From Trebonia sp963795335 (lineage in GTDB: Bacteria; Actinomycetota; Actinomycetes; Streptosporangiales; Streptosporangiaceae), in the NCBI GenBank assembly GCA_963795335.1, contig CAWCHI010000004.1:372001-436000 (forward strand): a stretch of 64,000 bases of DNA. Direction: 5' to 3'. The first letter of the stretch is position 1; each line of letters begins with the position of its first letter. Below the pieces are notes generated by a model that saw nothing but the letters and a program-made list of their open reading frames with translations, had not been told where the DNA came from and searched no databases. Below, one piece after another: positions 18,747-27,926 of this stretch. The position numbers and the translations under genes were made by a program.

Positions 18747-18764
18747 TTGTGAAGCGTATCACAA
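18747..18764. promoter_or_regulatory. Rex/Crp-type operator upstream of the atp operon
   Basis: TTGTGAAGCGTATCACAA. It matches the Rex operator pattern TTGTGAA-N4-TTCACAA at 13 of 14 fixed positions and the Crp/GlxR pattern TGTGA-N6-TCACA at all fixed positions. Read on the minus strand, the six central bases are TACGCT, which fits the actinobacterial TAnnnT -10 box and would place transcription start near 18746, about 30 bp before the first atp gene. A bound regulator would cover the promoter. AT-rich DNA follows at 18765-18810. Confidence 0.7.
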
Positions 18765-18985
18765 ACTTTTTGACTTTAACTTTACCTGAACAACGACTTT
18801 ACATGACTATCGGCGGGCCCGGAGGGGGGCCCCCTGATCAGCGCGTGGCGCCGGTCACAGTGGTCAGCCGCGAGACCGCCCGCATATCCGGGCATCTTTC
18901 CCCGGGGCGGCGGCGTTCCCGCAGGTTACAGCAGAATGACGGCCGATGGCCAGTCCCGTCAGGCGACCGGTCGGCCGGGCCCGAT

Positions 18986-20734
18986 TCAGCGCGAAGCGGG
19001 CGGCCGCTGGTCCCCGCGCGATGACGGCGGGGTGGGGCCGCCGGGGCCGGCCGCGGGCCCGCGGGAGTGACGCCCGCCCCCGCCGCCGCGGGTGCTTTCG
19101 CTGCCGGCGTTGCCTGGGCCCGTTCCGCTGCCGTTGGCCTCGGCGGCGTTGGCGGTGGCGCTGCCGCCCCGGTCCCAGCGCGCGCCGCCGTTCGGCCCGG
19201 GGCCACCGTCTCCATAGGGGGGGCCACTGTTTCGGCCGGGCTCACTGTTACTACGGGGCCCGGAGGCACTGCCGTTCCCGTTGGCCGGGCCGTTCCAGCC
19301 TGCACTGCCGTTCCCGTTGGCCGGGCCGTTCCAGCCGGACCCGTTCCAGCCGGCACTGCCGGTCCGGCCAGCACTGCCGTTCCGGCCAGCACTGCCGTTC
19401 CAGCCGGCACTGCCGTTCCAGCCAGCACTGCCGTGCCCATCGCCGTTCCGGTTGACCCGTTGGCCGCCGGGCGGGAAGGGCCGGTCGTAGCGAGCGGCCT
19501 GGGGCAGGCCCGGGGCCACCCCGCCGACTGGCGCGGCGGAACCAGGGGCGGACGGCAGCCCGTCATCCGAACGCGGGCGGCTTACCCGGCCCCGCTCCCG
19601 CTTGCCCCCGCCGTGCCACGGACGCAGCTTGGGTGACGTCGCCAGCGCGAGCGCGCCGATCGCGACCACAGTGATGAGGGCGAACCAGATCAGGCTGATC
19701 CGCACCACCGACAGGCCGACCACCAGGCTGGAGAACAGGGCCGCCCACAGGTACATGAGCAGTACGGCCGAACGGTCCGAGTGGCCCATGTTGAGCAGCC
19801 GGTGGTGCAGGTGCTGGCGGTCGGCGTCGAACGGCGACATGCCCTTGCGCGTCCGCCGGATCACCGCCAGCACCATGTCGGTGTAGGGGATGATCCACAC
19901 CCCGATCAAGATGACCAGGGGCAGGATGGTCGGGAACCGGTTGAGCGGGTGGGCCCCGTCGGAGTAGTCGATCAGGATGTTCTGGTCCAGGCTGGCGGCC
20001 GAGGAGATCGGCCCGTAAGCGAGGAGCAGGCCCAGCAGCATGGCCCCGGTGTCGCCCATAAAGATCCGGGCCGGGCTGAAGTTGTGCGGCAGGAACCCCA
20101 GGCACACGCCCGCCAGCACCGCCGACGTGACCGCCGGGACCGACTGCGACGGGATGCCGACCGACTGCGTCAGCGTGTAGGTGTAGAAGAGGTAGGACAC
20201 CGCGGAGATGCCGACGATGCCGGCCGCGAGCCCGTCGAGCCCGTCGATGAAGTTCACCGCGTTGATGGTGGCCACGATCAGCAGGATCGTCACCGTGTAG
20301 CTGAGGTCGGGCTCGAACACGATCGTCTTGACGCTGCCCGCCCACGGAATCCAGGCCAGGTAGGCTCCCGACCACACCACGATGCCGCCCGCGGCGATCT
20401 GCGCCGCCAGCTTGGGCAGCGCGCCGAGGCCCCAGCGGTCGTCGACCATGCCGACCAGCACCAGCAGGCCGCCCGCCAGCAGCAGGCCGAGCACTGTCCG
20501 CCCGCCCGGCAAGAATGCCTGCTGGAGGTAACTGAGCCGGTCCGCGACCAGCAGCCCGGCGACCAGGCCGCCGTACATGGCAACGCCGCCCAGCAGCGGG
20601 GTCGGCTTCTTGTGCACGTCCCGCGCCCGGGGCTCGTGCTGTGCGTGCACCGCGATCGCTCCCCGCCGCACCAGCGGGGTGAGCAGGTAGGTCATCACCG
20701 CCGCGATGAGCAGGATGAAGAAATAGTCGCGCAT
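18986..20734 (-). CDS. wecA: WecA/MraY-family polyprenyl-phosphate GlcNAc-1-P transferase with repeat tail
   Basis: 582 residues. Residues 1-370 are a polytopic transferase that loads an N-acetylhexosamine-1-phosphate onto undecaprenyl or decaprenyl phosphate to start cell-wall glycan assembly. Motifs: HKKPTPLLGG at 41-50, VGMVDDRWGLG (Asp98/Asp99), NFIDGLDGLAAG at 161-172, NFSPARIFMGDTG at 218-230 and HLHHRLLNMGHS. From about 370 on there is a 210-residue low-complexity cytoplasmic tail; 434-495 is made of near-repeats of NGSAGW and GNGSAGWNGPAN. Orthologues commonly have only a short tail. The place between Sua5 and atpI is conserved in Actinobacteria. Confidence 0.9.
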   Translation of the reverse strand: MRDYFFILLIAAVMTYLLTPLVRRGAIAVHAQHEPRARDVHKKPTPLLGGVAMYGGLVAGLLVADRLSYLQQAFLPGGRTVLGLLLAGGLLVLVGMVDDRWGLGALPKLAAQIAAGGIVVWSGAYLAWIPWAGSVKTIVFEPDLSYTVTILLIVATINAVNFIDGLDGLAAGIVGISAVSYLFYTYTLTQSVGIPSQSVPAVTSAVLAGVCLGFLPHNFSPARIFMGDTGAMLLGLLLAYGPISSAASLDQNILIDYSDGAHPLNRFPTILPLVILIGVWIIPYTDMVLAVIRRTRKGMSPFDADRQHLHHRLLNMGHSDRSAVLLMYLWAALFSSLVVGLSVVRISLIWFALITVVAIGALALATSPKLRPWHGGGKRERGRVSRPRSDDGLPSAPGSAAPVGGVAPGLPQAARYDRPFPPGGQRVNRNGDGHGSAGWNGSAGWNGSAGRNGSAGRTGSAGWNGSGWNGPANGNGSAGWNGPANGNGSASGPRSNSEPGRNSGPPYGDGGPGPNGGARWDRGGSATANAAEANGSGTGPGNAGSESTRGGGGGRHSRGPAAGPGGPTPPSSRGDQRPPASR

Positions 20735-20746
20735 GGCGGCGGGCCG

Positions 20747-21694
20747 TCAGTCGCCTGGTCCCTGGGCGCGGCTCGGGTCTTCGGCCAGGGGGTCGGCCGG
20801 CGTGGGGGACTGCGTGAGCGGGATTTCCCCGGCAGGCTGGGCGGCCTGCGGAGGCTCGGCTGCCTGAGACGACTGGGCCGCGCGGGCCCGGGAACTGCGT
20901 GAGGCGGTGGTCTTGCCCGAGACAGCGGCCTGGCCGGGCGCGGGAGCCTCGGCCGGGATGGTGGTCGCGGTGGCGTCCGCCTGGGCGGCGGCGATGGCCT
21001 CGGCCGCCCGCCGGTCGGCCGGGCTCAGGCCGGGCTCGCCCCCCTGATCCTCGGGCAGGTCGATGACCGGGACGACCTTGCGCAGCGCGTCGGCCGAGAG
21101 CGCGCCCGCGCGCAGTACCCGCGGCACCGTGCCGGTCAGGTCGAGGATGGTGGACGGCACGTTATCGGCGCACGGGCCGCCGTCAAGGTAGACCGCGATC
21201 GAGTCGCCGAGCTGATCCTCCGCCTCGGCCGCAGTGGCGGCGGCGGGCAGGCCGTGCCGGTTCGCGCTGGACACCGCCATCGGGCCAGTCCGGCGCAGCA
21301 GGTCCAGCGCGACCGGGTGCAGCGGCATGCGCACGGCGACGGTGCCGAGGGTCTCCCCGAGGTCCCACATGAGCGTCGGGCTGGCCCGGAAGACCAGCGT
21401 CAGCGGTCCCGGCCAGAACTCGTCGATCAGGTCCTGGCCGAACGCGCCGAGCGACTCGGTCAGCGCCGCCGCCGCCCGCACGCTGCCGACCAGCACCGGC
21501 GGGGGCATGTTGCGGCCGCGGCCCTTGGCCGCCAGCAGCGCGCTCACCGCGGCCGGGTTGAACGCGTCCGCCCCGATCCCGTAGACGGTGTCGGTCGGGA
21601 GCACGACAAGCTGGCCTTCCTGCACGGCGGTCACCGCCGCGACCAGGCCATCGTCCCGCTGCTGCATGTCGGCGCAGTCGTATCGAGCGCTCAT
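20747..21694 (-). CDS. threonylcarbamoyl-AMP synthase (Sua5/YrdC family)
   Basis: 315 residues. The YrdC domain (about 10-215) makes threonylcarbamoyl-AMP for t6A37 tRNA modification: LPTDTVYGIGADAFNP, LLAAKGRGRNMPPPVL (the K-x-R site), FWPGPLTLVFRA, VAVRMPLHP and VSSANRHGLPAA. The last 80 residues are Ala/Pro/Gln/Thr-rich and disordered, not a Sua5 C-terminal domain. It follows prmC on the same strand. Confidence 0.93.
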   Translation of the reverse strand: MSARYDCADMQQRDDGLVAAVTAVQEGQLVVLPTDTVYGIGADAFNPAAVSALLAAKGRGRNMPPPVLVGSVRAAAALTESLGAFGQDLIDEFWPGPLTLVFRASPTLMWDLGETLGTVAVRMPLHPVALDLLRRTGPMAVSSANRHGLPAAATAAEAEDQLGDSIAVYLDGGPCADNVPSTILDLTGTVPRVLRAGALSADALRKVVPVIDLPEDQGGEPGLSPADRRAAEAIAAAQADATATTIPAEAPAPGQAAVSGKTTASRSSRARAAQSSQAAEPPQAAQPAGEIPLTQSPTPADPLAEDPSRAQGPGD

Positions 21695-21772
21695 CGGTCC
21701 TATCCTAGGCGCTATTCACCAGGGCTGCCGTCATCCGGGGGCGCCCCCCGGGCCCCGAAACCGGAGCTGACT

Positions 21773-22657
21773 TTACTCCCCCGGCCAGGTGGCCGTGACA
21801 AAACGGTCTTTGCGGGTCAGGTCCCGGTGGTTGGCGGTATCCCGCCAGCCGGCCTCCTCGGCGAAGATCCAGAACACCGGGGTGCCCTGGACGTCGGCGT
21901 GCTCGACCGCGACCAGGCCGCCCGGCCGCAGCAGCCAGCGGGCCGCCCGCTCGACCGCGCGGATGGCGTCGAGGCCGTCGCCGCCGCTCCACAGCGCCGC
22001 GGGCGGGTCGTACTCGCCGACCTCAGGCGGCACGACCGAGCCGAGCGGGATGTAGGGGGGATTGGAGACCACCAGGTCAGCCGAGCCGGCCAGCCCGGCC
22101 AGCGCGGCCAGCCCGGCCCGCGTGTCAGCCGACACGAAGTCGCCCGCGTGCAGCAGCAGGCGGCCCGCAGTGTAGCCGTCGACGTAGCGGGTGATGTTCC
22201 GCTCGGCCCAGCCCCGGGCGAGCGGGTCGCCCTCGACCGCGTGCACCGTCGCCCGCGGTACCTCCTGGGCGATCGACAGCGCGATCGCGCCCGACCCTGT
22301 CCCCAGGTCGACCACGACCGGCTCGGCCACGTTCATGTCGCGCAGCCGGTCGATCGCCCACCCGGTCATCACCTCGGTCTCCGGCCGCGGGACGAAGACG
22401 CCCGGGCCTACATCCAGCTCCAGGTAGCGGAAGTAGGCCTGGCCAGTGATGTGCTGCAGCGGCTCGCGGTTCTCCCTGCGGCCGATGTCAACCCAGAACC
22501 GGGCGTCGAATTCGGAGTCAGGGACCGTGTGCAGCTCGCCCCGCTTGACGTTGTGCACGTGGGCCGCGATGATCTCCGCGTCTGCCCGCGGCGAGTCCAC
22601 CCCGGCCTCCGCCAGCCGCGCCGTGGCCAGCGCGATCTCGTCAAGCAGCAGGCTCAT
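21773..22657 (-). CDS. prmC: release factor glutamine methyltransferase
   Basis: 294 residues. It methylates the GGQ glutamine of peptide-release factors. The SAM motif VVVDLGTGSGAIALSIA and the hallmark DLVVSNPPYIPLG are present, with the N-terminal helical domain (DEIALATARLAEAGVDSPRADAE) and PLQHITGQAYFRYLEL. It overlaps prfA by 17 bp, so the enzyme and its substrate are translationally linked. Confidence 0.96.
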   Translation of the reverse strand: MSLLLDEIALATARLAEAGVDSPRADAEIIAAHVHNVKRGELHTVPDSEFDARFWVDIGRRENREPLQHITGQAYFRYLELDVGPGVFVPRPETEVMTGWAIDRLRDMNVAEPVVVDLGTGSGAIALSIAQEVPRATVHAVEGDPLARGWAERNITRYVDGYTAGRLLLHAGDFVSADTRAGLAALAGLAGSADLVVSNPPYIPLGSVVPPEVGEYDPPAALWSGGDGLDAIRAVERAARWLLRPGGLVAVEHADVQGTPVFWIFAEEAGWRDTANHRDLTRKDRFVTATWPGE

Positions 22658-23708
22658 CGGCCAGCTTCGCTTCGAGGTCCGCGGCCGCGAGGGCGTCGAT
22701 CACCGAGTCCAGGTCGCCGTCGATCACCTGGTCGAGGTTGTACGCCTTGTAGCCGACCCGGTGGTCGGAGATGCGGTTCTCGGGGAAGTTGTAGGTGCGC
22801 ACCCGCTCGGAGCGGTCGACCGTGCGGACCTGCGACTTGCGCTCGGCGCTGGCCTTCGCCTCCGCCTCCGCCTCCGCCGCCGCCAGCAGCCGGGAGCGCA
22901 GCACCCGCAGCGCCTGCTCCTTGTTCTGCAGCTGGCTCTTCTCGTTCTGGCAGGAGACCACGATCCCGGTCGGCACGTGGGTGATGCGGACGGCCGAGTC
23001 GGTCGTGTTGACCGACTGGCCACCGGGACCGGACGAGCGGTAGACGTCGACCCGCAGGTCGTTGTCATTGATCTGGACGTCGACCGGGTCGGCCTCGGGG
23101 GTCACCAGGACGCCCGCGGCCGAGGTGTGGATGCGCCCCTGCGACTCGGTGACCGGCACCCGCTGGACGCGGTGCACGCCGCCCTCGTACTTCAGCCGCG
23201 ACCAGGCGCCCGTGCCGGCCTTGCCCGCCTTGACCGCCATCGTCGCGTCCTTGACGCCGCCGAGGCCGGTCACGGTGGAGTCGATGATCTCGGTCTTCCA
23301 GCCGCGCCGCTCGGCGTAGCGCTGGTACATCCGCAGCAGGTCGCCCGCGAACAGCGCGGACTCGTCGCCGCCCTCGCCCGCCTTGACTTCGACGATGGTG
23401 TCGCGCTCGTCGTTCGGGTCCTTCGGCACCAGCAGGCTGCGCAGCCGCGCCTCGAGATCCTCGCGCTGCCGGGCGAAGTCGTCGGCCTCGGCCGCGAAGG
23501 ACGCGTCCTCGCCCGCCAGCTCACGCGCGGCCTGCTCGTCGTCGCTGGTCTGCTGCCACTCGCGGTACGCGTTGACGATCGGGGTCAGCTCGGCGTAGCG
23601 CTTGGCGAGCGTCCTGGCCTGATCGGCGTCCGCGTGCACGCTGGGATCGGCCAGGGCACGCTCAAGCTCCGCGTGCTCACTCACCAGGTCGCCCAGCCGG
23701 TCAAACAC
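22641..23708 (-). CDS. prfA: peptide chain release factor 1
   Basis: 355 residues. GGQ lies in YRSSGPGGQSVNTTDSAVR; the stop-codon recognition region (VHRVQRVPVTESQGRIHTS) is present. I chose GTG at 23708, which aligns with the usual MFE-type start and has GGAAGG about 11 bp upstream; a TTG three codons earlier is possible. RF1 reads UAA and UAG. Confidence 0.95.
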   Translation of the reverse strand: MFDRLGDLVSEHAELERALADPSVHADADQARTLAKRYAELTPIVNAYREWQQTSDDEQAARELAGEDASFAAEADDFARQREDLEARLRSLLVPKDPNDERDTIVEVKAGEGGDESALFAGDLLRMYQRYAERRGWKTEIIDSTVTGLGGVKDATMAVKAGKAGTGAWSRLKYEGGVHRVQRVPVTESQGRIHTSAAGVLVTPEADPVDVQINDNDLRVDVYRSSGPGGQSVNTTDSAVRITHVPTGIVVSCQNEKSQLQNKEQALRVLRSRLLAAAEAEAEAKASAERKSQVRTVDRSERVRTYNFPENRISDHRVGYKAYNLDQVIDGDLDSVIDALAAADLEAKLADEPAA

Positions 23709-23763
23709 AGCGATCAAGACCTTCCGTCATTCGGGGAGAACCTGCTCGGGGGGGCAGCGCGAA

Positions 23764-23796
23764 AGCGCCCGCGCGCCCAGCGGGCACACGGGCGCT
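23764..23796 (-). terminator. hairpin after rpmE
   Basis: 8-bp arms AGCGCCCG (23764-23771) and CGGGCGCT (23789-23796) lie about 25 bp downstream of the rpmE stop; on the minus strand the stem is followed by TTTC. It separates rpmE from prfA, perhaps as an attenuator rather than a full stop. Confidence 0.5.
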
Positions 23797-23820
23797 CGAC
23801 TGCGGATACTCGTTGCCGCG

Positions 23821-24087
23821 TTAAGCCTTCTTGTCGGCCTTGTCGGCCGCCTTGCCAGCCCGGCCGGACGTGCCCGCGATTTTGCCCTTGCCGAAGCGGG
23901 CCTCGAAGCGGGCGACGCGGCCGCCGGTGTCGAGGATCTTCTGCTTCCCGGTGTAGAACGGGTGGCAGTTCGAGCACACGTCGGTGTGGATCTCGCCGCT
24001 GGGCGAGGTCGACCGGGTCACGAACGTGCTGCCGCACCCGCAGGTCACGGTGGTGGCCTCGTAAGACGGGTGAATCTCGGACTTCAT
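23821..24087 (-). CDS. rpmE: ribosomal protein L31 (zinc-binding form)
   Basis: 88 residues. The cysteines in TVTCGCGSTF and DVCSNCHPFYTGKQ identify the zinc-containing (C+) type, which is swapped for a zinc-free paralogue under zinc starvation in actinomycetes. A Lys/Ala-rich tail (GKAADKADKKA) follows. Ribosome site AAGGAGC about 8 bp before the ATG. About 195 bp separate it from rho, enough for its own promoter; no zinc-regulator (Zur) box could be recognised there. Confidence 0.96.
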   Translation of the reverse strand: MKSEIHPSYEATTVTCGCGSTFVTRSTSPSGEIHTDVCSNCHPFYTGKQKILDTGGRVARFEARFGKGKIAGTSGRAGKAADKADKKA

Positions 24088-24235
24088 CGTTGCTGGCTCC
24101 TTGCCTCAAGCGGCCGCCGGGTCGTCCGCCCCCCGTCCCGGTGGACGGGCAGGCGATGGTGACGTGAACCGGAACCGTGAACTAAGCGGCTTTAATTTTG
24201 CCACACCCATTAACCAGATGTGACCGGTCCGAATT

Positions 24236-24264
24236 CCCGCTGGCCGGCCGGGCAGGCCAGCGGG
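24236..24264 (-). terminator. hairpin terminator after rho
   Basis: 10-bp arms CCCGCTGGCC (24236-24245) and GGCCAGCGGG (24255-24264), 9-nt loop, 19 bp downstream of the rho stop on the minus strand. Confidence 0.78.
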
Positions 24265-24282
24265 AACGCGCGACGGCCGGGG

Positions 24283-26454
24283 TTAGCGGTCCCGGTCGCT
24301 GCCGATCGTGGTCTTCTGCACCTGGAGCAGGAACTCGGCGTTGCTGCGGGTCTTGCGCATCTGCTCCATGAGCAGTTCGAGCGCCTGCTGCGGCTCGAGC
24401 GCGTGCAGCACCCGGCGGAGCTGCCAGATGACCTTCAGCTCGTCCGGCGCCAGCAGGATCTCCTCTTTACGGGTCGAGGACGCGTCCACGTCGACCGCAG
24501 GGAACAGCCGCTTGTCGGCCAGCTCGCGGCGCAGCCGGAGCTCCATGTTGCCGGTGCCCTTGAACTCCTCGAAGATGACCTCGTCCATCCGGGAGCCGGT
24601 CTCGATGAGGGCCGTCGCCAGGATCGTCAGCGAGCCGCCGTTCTCGATGTTGCGCGCGGCGCCGAAGAAGCGCTTCGGCGGGTACAGCGCGGTCGAGTCG
24701 ACGCCACCGGACAGGATGCGGCCGCTGGCCGGCGCCGCCTGGTTGTAGGCCCGCCCGAGCCGGGTGATCGAGTCGAGCAGCACCACCACGTCGTGCCCCA
24801 TCTCGACCAGCCGCTTGGCCCGCTCGATGGCCAGCTCCGCGACCGTGGTGTGGTCGTCGGCCGGGTGGTCGAAGGTGGAGTGGATGACCTCGCCCTTGAC
24901 CGTGCGCTGCATGTCGGTGACTTCCTCGGGCCGCTCGTCGACGAGGACGACCATGAGGTGGCACTCCGGATTGTTCTTCGTGATCGCGTTGGCGATGGCC
25001 TGCAAGATCATCGTCTTGCCGGCCTTCGGCGGCGACACGATGAGGCCGCGCTGGCCCTTGCCGATCGGGCTGATCAGGTCGATGATCCGGGTCGCGAGGT
25101 TGGTCGCGTCGGTCTCCAGACGCAGCCGCTGCTGCGGGTAGAGCGGCACCAGCTTGGAGAACTCCGGCCGCCGGAGCGACTCCTCCGGGTCGAGGCCGTT
25201 CACCTTGTCCAGCCGGACCAGGGCGTTGAACTTCTCCCGGCGCTCGCCGTCCCGCGGCTGGCGCACCGCACCCTCGATGACGTCGCCCTTGCGCAGCCCG
25301 TGCTTGCGGACCTGGGAAAGCGAGACGTAGACGTCGTTCGGGCCGGGCAGGTAGCCCGTCGTCCGCACGAAGGCGTAGTTCTCGAGGACGTCCAGGATGC
25401 CCGCGATCGGGATCAGCACGTCGTCCTCGGCGATCACCGCCTCGGGCTCGCCGCCGCGTGCGTCGCCGCGGCGCCGGTTACGGTTGCGGAACCGGTCGCG
25501 GCCGCGCCGGCCACCCCGCTCGTCGTCGTCGTCGAAACGGTTGTCGGGCCGGCTGTCGGTCCGGCTGTTGTCCGGGCGGTTGTCGGTCCGGCTGCTGTCG
25601 GTCCGGCTGTCCGGACGGCCGTTGTCCGGGCGGTTGTCGGTCCGGCTGTTGTCCGGGCGGTTGTCGGTCCGGCTGTTGTCGGTCCGGTTACCGCCCTGGC
25701 CCCCAGAGCTGTTCTGGCCGCCCGAGCTGTTCTGACTGTCCCGGCTGTTCTGGCCGCGGCCGCTGCCGCCGGCCGAGTCACGGCTCTCCCGGCGCTGGCC
25801 GCTGCCGCCCTGCTCGTCGCGGCGGTTGCGGTTGCGGTTGCGCTCGCGGCGGCTGTCGCTGCCGCCCTGCTCGCCGCCGGTCTCTGCGGGCGCGTCAGCC
25901 GACAGGGCCGGGGCGGCCGCGCGGGCCTGCTCCGCGGCCGTCGCCTGCGGAGCAGCGACGCCTGCGGGCTCAGCCGCGCCGAGGCCGGACCGGGCGGGCG
26001 CCTCGCCGATGCCGCCACCCGCCGCGCTGACGGCTTCACCGATGCCAGGCCGGATGGATGTGTCTGCGTCCATGGCGTCCTGATTCGCAGGGCGAGGCGC
26101 GTCGGCTCCCGCGGACGAGCCCCGCGTGGCTGATTGGCTGGGGGCCTTGGCGGAGCGTCCCCCACTGCTGGCGCTCTGTGCCCCACTGCTAGAACTGCGG
26201 GCGGCGGAGCGGGCGCCACCAGTCCGCTCCGTAATCGCGGCGACGAGGTCGCCCTTGCGCATCCGCCCGGTCCCGGAGATGCCGAGCTCCTGGGCGATCC
26301 GCTGCAGATCGGAGACGAGCAGCTTGGAGAGGTCGCTTCCGCTGCGGCCCGGCGAGCGGGACGCGGTACCAGCGGAGCCGGCGGCCGGGGAACCGACGGG
26401 GGACTCCTCGGACGCGGGGGTCGCGCCGCTGAGGACTTCGGTGGTGTCGCTCAC
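24283..26454 (-). CDS. rho: transcription termination factor Rho
   Basis: 723 residues from the GTG at 26454, preferred over an ATG 15 bp upstream because GGAAGG sits 7 bp before it and the MSDTTEV start matches other actinobacterial Rho proteins. The Rho N-terminal domain (LLVSDLQRIAQELGISGTGRMRKGDL) is followed by an insertion of about 260 residues rich in Arg, Asn, Asp, Gly and Ser, then the RNA-binding domain (DDVLIPIAGILDVLENYAF) and RecA-like ATPase (SPPKAGKT Walker A; VVLLDSITRLGRAYN). The insertion contains about five nonapeptide repeats of the type NSRTDNRPD (DNA 25545-25690), then RGGRRGRDRFRNRNRRRG. Such disordered insertions are known in actinobacterial Rho and add RNA binding. 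Confidence 0.96.
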   Translation of the reverse strand: MSDTTEVLSGATPASEESPVGSPAAGSAGTASRSPGRSGSDLSKLLVSDLQRIAQELGISGTGRMRKGDLVAAITERTGGARSAARSSSSGAQSASSGGRSAKAPSQSATRGSSAGADAPRPANQDAMDADTSIRPGIGEAVSAAGGGIGEAPARSGLGAAEPAGVAAPQATAAEQARAAAPALSADAPAETGGEQGGSDSRRERNRNRNRRDEQGGSGQRRESRDSAGGSGRGQNSRDSQNSSGGQNSSGGQGGNRTDNSRTDNRPDNSRTDNRPDNGRPDSRTDSSRTDNRPDNSRTDSRPDNRFDDDDERGGRRGRDRFRNRNRRRGDARGGEPEAVIAEDDVLIPIAGILDVLENYAFVRTTGYLPGPNDVYVSLSQVRKHGLRKGDVIEGAVRQPRDGERREKFNALVRLDKVNGLDPEESLRRPEFSKLVPLYPQQRLRLETDATNLATRIIDLISPIGKGQRGLIVSPPKAGKTMILQAIANAITKNNPECHLMVVLVDERPEEVTDMQRTVKGEVIHSTFDHPADDHTTVAELAIERAKRLVEMGHDVVVLLDSITRLGRAYNQAAPASGRILSGGVDSTALYPPKRFFGAARNIENGGSLTILATALIETGSRMDEVIFEEFKGTGNMELRLRRELADKRLFPAVDVDASSTRKEEILLAPDELKVIWQLRRVLHALEPQQALELLMEQMRKTRSNAEFLLQVQKTTIGSDRDR

Positions 26455-26894
26455 TAATGGTCCTTCCATTATGATCCTCGGCCGCCTGGTGGTCTTCCCG
26501 ACCCCGGTTCGCCTGAGCCAGACCCGATCCGTATCGCTCGCGAAGCTGTCACTGGGCGTGACTTTTATCGCAACTACACTTGACCGCTACGCCGGCACAT
26601 CGTCTTTGTCCGTTTCCGCGGACTGCCTCCGGGACTACCTGCATAGCGTGTGCGACGGGGGTGGCGCTCAGGGAAACGTACCGCTCTCCTGGGGTGACGC
26701 CAAGAGCCCGATCCCTGGGCAGGTATACGTTACCGCCCAGGCGACGCGTGGATGAACAGCACCCGCCCCGCAACGGGACGAAAGATGCTGCCCTCAGCTT
26801 ATCACCGACAGCGCCCACGGCATTCCTTTGCAGCCATCCATGTCGCGGAAAAGGGGGTTCAGCCGACTAGGCGGGTCACTGCTCAGGATCACCT
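26455..26894. other. 440-bp rho leader/promoter region
   Basis: No gene is supported. On the minus strand this is the stretch between thrB and rho and should hold the rho promoter and a long leader. A hairpin is visible at 26715-26740: CTGGGC / GCCCAG arms with an inner GGTA / TACC after one bulged base, loop TACGT. It could be the thrB terminator or part of a rho attenuator. An AT-richer patch lies at 26550-26600. I see no recognisable riboswitch. Confidence 0.55.
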
Positions 26895-27865
26895 TTACCG
26901 GGCACCGGAAACGCTCGGTACCACGCTGGCGCCCTGCCGCTCGACGGCTAGCGAGCTTATGTGCCACTCGATACCCGTTTCTCCCGCCATCGAATCCAGC
27001 CGGCTGAGCTCTTCTGCGTCCGGTTTCCCGGCCAGGAAGGCCAGCACCGACGGGCCCGCGCCGGAGACCACGGCCGGCACCCCGGCCGCGCGCAGCCGGG
27101 TGACCAGCTCGTGCGCGTGCGGCATGGCGGGGGCCCGGTAATCCTGGTGCAGCCGGTCCTCGGTGCCGTCGAGCAGCGCCTGCGCCCCGGCCATCCCGCC
27201 GGGCCGGGCGGTGAGCGCGGCGACCAGCAGCGCCGCCCGGCCCGCGTTGCGGGCCGCGTCCGCGTGCGGCACCGTCGGCGGCAGCAGCCCGCGCGCGAGC
27301 CGGGTCGAAACCGGCTCGGGGGCGACGAACGCGACCGGGTGCACGTCCGGGTGGGGGTCCAGCCGGATCGCGCGGGCGGCCGGCAGCCCGGCCGGGCCGT
27401 CCGCGACCCAGGCGATGGTCAGCCCGCCGAACAAGCACGGGGCCACGTTGTCGGGGTGGCCTTCGAGCATGGTGGCCAGCGGGAGCACGTCGTCCGGGCC
27501 TGCCGGCGCCCCCGCCAGCGCCCGCGCCGCCAGCAGGCCGGCCACGATGGCGGCGGCCGACGAGCCGAGCCCGCGCCCGTGCGGGATCCGGTTCAGGCAG
27601 CGCAGCGCGAGCCCGGCCGGCTGCGGGAGGTCGAGCTCGTCGAACGCCACCCGCAGGGCGCGCACGATCAGGTGCTCCTCCCCCACGCCGCCACGCCGGC
27701 CGCGCCCTCGCCGGCGACCTCGATGTCGAGCGCGGAGCCGGCCACCCGGACCTCGACCTCGTCGTGCAGCGCGAGCGCGAGCCCGAGGGAATCGAACCCG
27801 GGCCCCAGGTTGGCGCTCGTCGCGGGCACGCGCACAAGCACCGGCTGCTCAGCCAGCCTGGTCAA
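26895..27865 (-). pseudogene. thrB: homoserine kinase, single frameshift
   Basis: Homoserine kinase phosphorylates homoserine ahead of threonine synthase. The N-terminal part (from about TTG 27865) has VLVRVPATSANLGPGFDSLG, the GHMP substrate motif, and stops after GEGAAGVAAWGRST. The C-terminal part, from about 27690, has EEHLIVRALRVAFDEL, IPHGRGLGSSAAAIVAG (the ATP loop), LEGHPDNVAP and VVSGAGPSVLAFL. Adding one G to the run of five G (minus strand, near 27680-27684) joins them as ...VAAWGEEHLIV. The gene is otherwise complete and in the normal operon order, so a homopolymer miscall or a very recent mutation is likely. If real, the cell should need threonine. Confidence 0.85.
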
Positions 27866-27926
27866 CCGGGGACCCTGCGCCAGCACCGGGCGGCGGGCAC
27901 CCGGGCCCGGCCGCGGGCGGGGCCCG

